This document shows, piece by piece, positions 58,692 to 64,000 of a stretch of DNA of 64,000 nucleotides. This stretch comes from DAHUYF01 sp035945115 (GTDB lineage: Bacteria > Pseudomonadota > Alphaproteobacteria > ATCC43930 > CGMCC-115725). The notes under the pieces were generated by a model. The model did no database searches and was not told the DNA's origin. It saw only the letters and a list, made by a program, of their open reading frames with translations. A program made the translations under genes and the position numbers. Positions within the stretch are counted from its first letter, which is position 1; the number at the start of each line of letters is the position of its first letter. Where the stretch lies: NCBI GenBank assembly GCA_035945115.1, contig DASZAN010000024.1, positions 1 to 64,000 of the forward strand. The letters run 5' to 3'.

Positions 58692-58791
58692 GACGCGCCA
58701 CACCGGTTCGTTACGGTCATCGCTTCCTTGACCCGCGGAGTGTCCCCACTTATGGTGCGGCGCACCAGGACCTCGATTTCCGGACATCCGG

Positions 58792-59670
58792 ATGGCGGCA
58801 GCGCGCGTGACGAGCGGACGCAGCTTTCAGGAACTCATACTGAAGCTGCAAAGCTACTGGGCCGCCCGAGGGTGCGTCATCCTTCAGCCTTATGACGTCG
58901 AAATGGGTGCCGGCACCTTCCATCCGGCGACCACGCTTCGCGCGCTGGGCCCCACGCCGTGGCGGGCGGCCTATGTGCAGCCGTCGCGCCGTCCGACCGA
59001 CGGGCGCTACGGCGAAAATCCCATGCGCCTTCAGCACTATTACCAGTTCCAGGTGATTTTGAAGCCGGCGCCGGCCGATAGCCAACAGCTCTATCTCGAT
59101 AGCCTTCTCGCGCTCGGCATTGATCCCACACGCCACGACATCCGGTTTGTCGAGGACGACTGGGAAAGTCCCACCCTCGGCGCCTGGGGGCTCGGCTGGG
59201 AGGTTCGGCTCGATGGGATGGAGGTCTCGCAATTCACCTATTTTCAGCAGGTGGGCGGCCTCGAATGCGATCCGGTCTCGACAGAGCTCACCTATGGGCT
59301 CGAGCGCCTGGCGATGTATGTCCAGGGCGTGGAGAACGTCTATGAGCTCGATTACAACGGCGCCGGGATGACGTATGGCGACGTGTTCAAGCGCGCCGAG
59401 TTCGAATTCTCTGCCTACAATTTCGAGTACGCCGATACCGAGCTCTTGTTCCGGCACTTTCTCGACGCCGAGAAAGAGTGCCGGGCGCTGCTCGCGCGGG
59501 GCCTGCCGCTCCCCGCTTATGACCAGTGCGTCAAGGCGAGCCACACCTTCAATCTGCTCGATGCGCGCGGCGTCATTTCCGTGACCGAGCGCGCCGCGTA
59601 TATCGGCCGCGTGCGTGCCCTTGCCAAAGGCTGCTGCGAGAGTTGGCTCGCGGAACAAAGCGCCGCCTGA
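58792..59670 (+). CDS. glyQ: Glycine-tRNA ligase alpha subunit
   Basis: A 292-residue subunit. The family start SFQELILKLQSYWAARGCVI is clear, with ATTLRALGPTPW, YVQPSRRPTDGRYGENP and LERLAMYVQGVENVYELDYN. It forms an alpha2beta2 enzyme with GlyS that charges tRNA-Gly. The ATG at 58792 gives the normal length. GlyS follows after three bases. Confidence 0.97.
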   Translation: MAAARVTSGRSFQELILKLQSYWAARGCVILQPYDVEMGAGTFHPATTLRALGPTPWRAAYVQPSRRPTDGRYGENPMRLQHYYQFQVILKPAPADSQQLYLDSLLALGIDPTRHDIRFVEDDWESPTLGAWGLGWEVRLDGMEVSQFTYFQQVGGLECDPVSTELTYGLERLAMYVQGVENVYELDYNGAGMTYGDVFKRAEFEFSAYNFEYADTELLFRHFLDAEKECRALLARGLPLPAYDQCVKASHTFNLLDARGVISVTERAAYIGRVRALAKGCCESWLAEQSAA

Positions 59671-59673
59671 ACC

Positions 59674-61749
59674 GTGGCCCAACTTCTCTTCGAATTGCTC
59701 ACGGAAGAGATCCCCGCTCGCATGCAGGCGCAGGCGGCGGAAAACCTTCGTCGCCTCGCTCAGGAGAAGCTGAGCGCGGCGGGCGTTCTGCCGAGCAGCC
59801 TCGAGAGCTTTGTTACGCCGCGGCGCCTGACGTTGGTGGCGGATGGGCTTCCGGAGAGACAGCTCGATGTCGAGGAAGAGCGGCGTGGGCCGCGCGTCGG
59901 CGCTCCAGCCGCGGCGATCGACGGTTTTCTCAAATCCGCCGGACTCGCCTCGATCGAGGATTGCGAGCAGCGCGACACCGGCAAGGGTGTCTTCTATTTC
60001 GCGATCATCCGTCGCGCCGGGCGAGCCACCATCGACGTGTTGCCGCCGATCTTGGCGTCCCTTGTCCACGATCTGCCGTGGCCAAAATCGATGCGGTTTC
60101 CGGCCGCACGATTCCGTTGGGTACGTCCGCTGAGTAGTGTGGTCTGCCTCTTTGATGGAAAGGTCGTGCCGCTCGAGCTCGATGAGGTGTCGGTATCGAA
60201 CGTCACGCGAGGGCACCGCTTTCTCGCGCCAGACAGTTTTGTCGTTCGCGATTTCGCCGACTACCGAGACAAGCTGCGAAAAGCGCGCGTCATGCTGCGG
60301 CGCGAGGATCGCGCACAAGCGATTTCGCTCGCACTCTATGAAAAGGCCGCGGAGGCGCAGCTGACCGTCAAGGATGATCTGGCCCTGCTCGAGGAGGTGG
60401 CGGGCCTCGTGGAATGGCCCGTCGTGCTCATGGGTGGGATCGATGCCGCGTTTCTCGACCTCCCCGCGGAGGTTCTCACCACCTCGATGCGCACGAACCA
60501 GCAGTACTTCACGTGCCTCGATCGCGATGGCAGGCTCGCGCCCCGCTTTCTCTTCGTTGCCGACATGATCGCCGCGGATGGCGGCGTAGCTATCGTCGCT
60601 GGCAACGAGCGCGTGCTGCGCGCGCGCCTCGCGGATGCGCGTTTTTTCTGGGAGCAGGATCGCAAGACTCCGCTGGTGGCGCGCGTGCCGAAGCTCGCGG
60701 AGCGCATCTTCCACGCCAAGCTCGGCAGCATGCTCGACAAGGTAGGTCGGGTCGAGCGGCTTGGTCCCATTCTGGCGCGTCACGTTGCCGGCGCCGAGCC
60801 CGCGCGCGTGGTGCGGGCGGCTTCGCTGGCGAAAGCCGACCTCTCGAGCGGCATGGTCGGCGAGTTCCCGGAGCTCCAGGGCATCATGGGCCGCTACTAT
60901 GCGCGCGACGATGGCGAATCCGCCGATGTGGCCGAAGCGATCGCTGATCACTACGCACCGCTCGGGCCCCACGATCGATGCCCGACCGCGCCGACGAGCG
61001 TCGCTCTCGCACTTGCCGACAAGATCGACACGCTCGTCACCTTCTTCGCCATCGGCGAGAAACCGAGCGGATCGAAAGACCCCTTCGCGCTCCGCCGTGC
61101 CGCGCTCGGCGTCATTCGCCTCGTGCTTGAAAACAAGCTGCGGCTGCCGCTCGCCGCGGTTTTCCGCGAAGCTTTCGCCATCGCCCGAGAGGTGGAAAAA
61201 GAAGCTCTCACGCGCGACCCGTCGCCTGACCTCCTCGACTTTTTCGCCGACCGCCTCAAAGCACATCTCCGCGAGCGGGGTGTGCGGCACGACCTGATCG
61301 CGGCGATCTTTGCGCCGGGTGGCGAGGACGATCTCGTTCGCCTCCTGGCGCGGGTTGACGCGTTGGGCGAATTCCTCGGCAGCGACGACGGCGCCAACCT
61401 TCTCGTGGCCTATCGCCGGGCGGCGAACATTGTGCGCATCGAGGAGAAGAAGGACGCCACGATCTATCCCGGCGAGCCCGATCCCAAGCTTCTGGTCGAA
61501 GCGGCCGAGATGGCGCTTGCCGCCCAGCTCGACAAGTCTGCGGCCGCGAGCCTCGATGCCTTGCGCCGAGAACGGTTCACCGAAGCGATGGCGGCGCTAG
61601 CCGTTTTGCGCGCGCCGGTTGATGAATTTTTTGCCGTGGTAACCGTTAATTGCGAGGATAGTCAACTGCGGGCCAATCGGCTGCGGCTTCTCGCGCAAAT
61701 CAGCGACACGCTGAACCGCGTCGCCGATTTTTCGCAGATCGAAGGGTAG
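59674..61749 (+). CDS. glyS: Glycine-tRNA ligase beta subunit
   Basis: A 691-residue subunit. The N-terminus LLFELLTEEIPARMQ and the EVLTTSMRTNQQYF motif are diagnostic. A C-terminal anticodon-binding-like domain ends with VTVNCEDSQLRANRLRLLAQ. GTG start at 59674, three bases after glyQ. It recognises tRNA-Gly and completes the synthetase. Confidence 0.97.
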   Translation: MAQLLFELLTEEIPARMQAQAAENLRRLAQEKLSAAGVLPSSLESFVTPRRLTLVADGLPERQLDVEEERRGPRVGAPAAAIDGFLKSAGLASIEDCEQRDTGKGVFYFAIIRRAGRATIDVLPPILASLVHDLPWPKSMRFPAARFRWVRPLSSVVCLFDGKVVPLELDEVSVSNVTRGHRFLAPDSFVVRDFADYRDKLRKARVMLRREDRAQAISLALYEKAAEAQLTVKDDLALLEEVAGLVEWPVVLMGGIDAAFLDLPAEVLTTSMRTNQQYFTCLDRDGRLAPRFLFVADMIAADGGVAIVAGNERVLRARLADARFFWEQDRKTPLVARVPKLAERIFHAKLGSMLDKVGRVERLGPILARHVAGAEPARVVRAASLAKADLSSGMVGEFPELQGIMGRYYARDDGESADVAEAIADHYAPLGPHDRCPTAPTSVALALADKIDTLVTFFAIGEKPSGSKDPFALRRAALGVIRLVLENKLRLPLAAVFREAFAIAREVEKEALTRDPSPDLLDFFADRLKAHLRERGVRHDLIAAIFAPGGEDDLVRLLARVDALGEFLGSDDGANLLVAYRRAANIVRIEEKKDATIYPGEPDPKLLVEAAEMALAAQLDKSAAASLDALRRERFTEAMAALAVLRAPVDEFFAVVTVNCEDSQLRANRLRLLAQISDTLNRVADFSQIEG

Positions 61750-61756
61750 GTGCGTG

Positions 61757-64000
61757 ATGGCGAAATGGGTCTACGGCTTTGGCCCGAGCGGTGCCGAGGG
61801 CCGCGCCGAGATGAAGAATTTGCTGGGCGGGAAGGGTGCGAACCTTGCCGAAATGAGCAATCTCAGCCTTCCCGTTCCGCCCGGCTTCACCATTACGACC
61901 GAAGTCTGTACGCACTTTTATCAACACGACAAGACCTATCCCAAGGAATTGCGGGAACAGGTGGGCGCGTCGCTGCGCCGCGTGGAAGAGCAGATCGCCG
62001 CCAAGTTCGGCGATCCCGCCAACCCGCTGCTCGTCTCCGTCCGGTCGGGCGCGCGCGCATCGATGCCGGGAATGATGGACACGGTGCTCAATTTGGGCCT
62101 CAACGATGCGACGGCCGAAGGACTGGCCCGGCGCAGCGGCGATGAGCGCTTCGCCTATGACAGCTACCGGCGCTTCATCCAGATGTACGGGCAGGTCGTC
62201 CTTGGCGTCGACCATCATCATTTCGAGGACCTGCTCGAGAACACCAAGCTCGATCTCGGCCTGACCCTCGATACCGAGCTCACCGCAGATGATTGGCGCG
62301 AGGTCGTCGACGGCTTCAAGGACGTGGTGAAGCGCGAGCTCGGCAAGCCCTTTCCGCAAGACCCGGAGGAGCAGCTCTGGGGTGCCATCGGCGCCGTGTT
62401 CGGCTCGTGGATGAATCAGCGCGCCATCACCTATCGCCGGCTCCACGACATCCCCGCCGATTGGGGGACGGCGGTCAATGTGCAGGCGATGGTCTTCGGC
62501 AATATGGGCGAGGATTGCGCCACAGGCGTCGCCTTCACGCGCAATCCCTCGACCGGCGCCAACGAATTCTATGGCGAATACCTCGTCAATGCGCAGGGTG
62601 AGGACGTGGTTGCCGGCATCCGCACGCCACAGCATTTGACCATTGCCGGCAAGGAGGTAAACAAATCGCGCCTGCCGGCGATGGAAGAGGTGATGCCCGA
62701 CGTTTTCAGCGAGCTGCAGAAGGTGCGGCAGAAGCTCGAAGCGCACTACCGCGACATGCAGGACATCGAATTCACGGTGCAGCAGCGCAAGCTCTTCATG
62801 CTGCAAACCCGAACCGGCAAGCGCACCGCGCCCGCGGCGCTCAAGATCGCCGTGGACATGGCGCAGTCCCGATTGATCAGCAAGGAGGAGGCGATTCGGC
62901 GGATCGAGCCCGCCTCGCTCGATCAGCTGCTGCATCCGACACTCGATCCAAAGGCGCCGAAGACGGTGCTGACGCGGGGCTTGCCGGCCTCGCCCGGCGC
63001 CGCGTCGGGCGTCGTCGTCTTCTCGGCTGACGAGGCGGAGGCGAGGGCCGGAAAGGGCGAGGCGGTCGTTCTCGTGCGCGTCGAAACCAGCCCCGAGGAC
63101 ATTCACGGCATGCACGCCGCGAAGGGCATTCTCACGGCCCGCGGCGGCATGACGAGCCACGCGGCGGTGGTGGCGCGCGGCATGGGGCGAGCGTGCGTCG
63201 CTGGCGCGGGCGAGCTCAGAATCGATTACCGCGCCGGCACCATGAGCGTGCGCGATCGCACGGTGAAAGTCGGTGACGTGATCACGATCAACGGCTCAAC
63301 CGGCGAAGTCATGCTTGGCTCGGTGGCAATGGTGCAGCCGGGTCTTTCCGGCGATTTCGCGACGCTCATGGGATGGGCGGACGAAGTGCGCACGATGGGC
63401 GTACGCGCCAACGCCGACACGCCTGCCGACGCCAAGATCGCGCGCCGCTTCGGCGCCGAAGGTATCGGGCTTTGCCGTACCGAGCATATGTTCTTCGACG
63501 AGCACCGCATCGTCGCCGTACGCGAGATGATCCTCGCCGATGACCCGGAGGGACGGCGCAAGGCGCTTGCCAAGATTCTGCCGATGCAGCGCCTGGACTT
63601 CATCGAGATCTTCCGGATCATGAAGGGCCTGCCGGTCACGATCCGCCTGCTCGATCCGCCGCTCCACGAATTCCTGCCAAAGACCGATGAAGAAATGCAG
63701 GAGTTAGTCGGGGCGACGGGTAAGGATCTGGCGGCCATCCGCCATCGCACGCAGGCGCTTCATGAAGCAAATCCGATGCTCGGCCATCGCGGCTGTCGCC
63801 TCGCTATCACGGGTCCGGAAATCTACGACATGCAGACGCGCGCGATCTTCGAAGCGGCCGCTGCCGTCACCTCCGAGACCGGCGAGAAGATCGAGCCGGA
63901 AATCATGATCCCGCTCGTCGCCACGAAGAAAGAGCTCGATATCCTGAAACAGCGCATCGATCGGATCGGGGACGAGGTGATGAAGGAGACGGGCGTCACC
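61757..64000 (+). CDS. ppdK: Pyruvate, phosphate dikinase (5' part, runs off the window)
   Basis: The first 748 residues of an enzyme of about 890. It opens with KWVYGFGPSGAEGRAEMKNL and LLGGKGANLAEMSNL, the ATP-grasp N-terminus. The phosphohistidine is at about residue 468 in GGMTSHAAVVARG, and the PEP-binding barrel has LCRTEHMFFDE and GCRLAITGPEI. It interconverts pyruvate, ATP and phosphate with PEP, AMP and diphosphate. ATG at 61757 is 7 bases after the glyS stop; the ribosome site is weak. No stop codon occurs before the end of the window. Confidence 0.95.
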   Translation, partial: MAKWVYGFGPSGAEGRAEMKNLLGGKGANLAEMSNLSLPVPPGFTITTEVCTHFYQHDKTYPKELREQVGASLRRVEEQIAAKFGDPANPLLVSVRSGARASMPGMMDTVLNLGLNDATAEGLARRSGDERFAYDSYRRFIQMYGQVVLGVDHHHFEDLLENTKLDLGLTLDTELTADDWREVVDGFKDVVKRELGKPFPQDPEEQLWGAIGAVFGSWMNQRAITYRRLHDIPADWGTAVNVQAMVFGNMGEDCATGVAFTRNPSTGANEFYGEYLVNAQGEDVVAGIRTPQHLTIAGKEVNKSRLPAMEEVMPDVFSELQKVRQKLEAHYRDMQDIEFTVQQRKLFMLQTRTGKRTAPAALKIAVDMAQSRLISKEEAIRRIEPASLDQLLHPTLDPKAPKTVLTRGLPASPGAASGVVVFSADEAEARAGKGEAVVLVRVETSPEDIHGMHAAKGILTARGGMTSHAAVVARGMGRACVAGAGELRIDYRAGTMSVRDRTVKVGDVITINGSTGEVMLGSVAMVQPGLSGDFATLMGWADEVRTMGVRANADTPADAKIARRFGAEGIGLCRTEHMFFDEHRIVAVREMILADDPEGRRKALAKILPMQRLDFIEIFRIMKGLPVTIRLLDPPLHEFLPKTDEEMQELVGATGKDLAAIRHRTQALHEANPMLGHRGCRLAITGPEIYDMQTRAIFEAAAAVTSETGEKIEPEIMIPLVATKKELDILKQRIDRIGDEVMKETGVT

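Noticed and set aside
58750..61290. An 846-codon open frame opposite glyQ and glyS
   Set aside because: glyQ and glyS are certain from motifs. The antisense frame gives a His/Arg/Glu-rich product without recognisable domains.
61700..63160. A 486-codon open frame opposite ppdK
   Set aside because: The plus strand encodes PPDK with all its motifs; the minus frame is its complement shadow.
1..64000. CRISPR arrays, rRNA genes and a replication origin
   Set aside because: No regularly spaced direct repeats, no rRNA-like sequence and no cluster of DnaA-box-like sites near dnaA or parAB genes were seen.

Overview
The window is a high-GC stretch that reads as the chromosome of an alphaproteobacterium, most likely of the Hyphomicrobiales/Rhodospirillales type. 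The support is a SAM-II riboswitch in front of an O-succinylhomoserine sulfhydrylase, a DUF6456 protein and a GcrA-like zinc protein, an S49 peptidase - PP0621-like - glyQ - glyS - ppdK run, and frequent TTG/GTG start codons with good Shine-Dalgarno sites. No replication origin, CRISPR array or rRNA is seen.

Region 1 (1-25,000) is accessory catabolism. The left edge is the 3' end of a group II intron (domains V and VI). Then come a thiamine-diphosphate enzyme, a 5-oxoprolinase set split into two divergent arms (pxpC-pxpB on minus, pxpA on plus), an LLM-class flavin oxidoreductase, a two-subunit CoA-transferase, a PLP enzyme and an amino-acid-type ABC importer. A second block holds a PhyH-type dioxygenase, an ADP-forming acyl-CoA synthetase-like protein, an acyl-CoA dehydrogenase and an enoyl-CoA hydratase. 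These face a Rieske oxygenase, a 2-hydroxyacid dehydrogenase and a GntR regulator across a divergent promoter with a palindrome. An SDR, a second PhyH protein, a family-2 glycosyltransferase and an NHL-repeat protein follow. The arrangement suggests uptake and beta-oxidation-like breakdown of a small organic or amino acid, but the substrate cannot be read from sequence.

Region 2 (24,200-25,430) is a mobile-DNA scar: a degenerate dispersed repeat, an IS21-like left end with a truncated istA, a perfect 32-bp palindrome and the 3' two thirds of a tRNA-Glu gene.

Region 3 (25,430-44,950) is mixed metabolism: a HisC-like aminotransferase, a FAD amine oxidase beside a solute-binding protein without signal peptide, a haloacid dehalogenase, metZ under SAM-II control, SDR-thiolase-MaoC genes, a nitrate/sulfonate/HMP-type ABC importer, a copper cluster (DUF2946, outer-membrane-like protein, copC, copD, cytochrome c with an apparent frameshift), an acyl-CoA synthetase, an SDR and rlpA.

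Region 4 (44,930-55,320) has a phage-like flavour without any virion genes: an S24 repressor, a GcrA-like and a DUF6456 protein, a putative nuclease toxin with an NTF2-fold immunity protein, then terS, terL, a 34-residue membrane peptide, a holin-like protein and a lipoprotein, ending next to tRNA-Pro. A glyoxalase-fold protein, a dihaem cytochrome c and a sorbosone-dehydrogenase-like protein are interspersed.

Region 5 (55,360-64,000) is housekeeping: polyprenyl diphosphate synthase, DUF2007, a methyltransferase, an S49 peptidase, a PP0621-like protein, glyQ, glyS and the first 748 codons of ppdK, which runs off the window.
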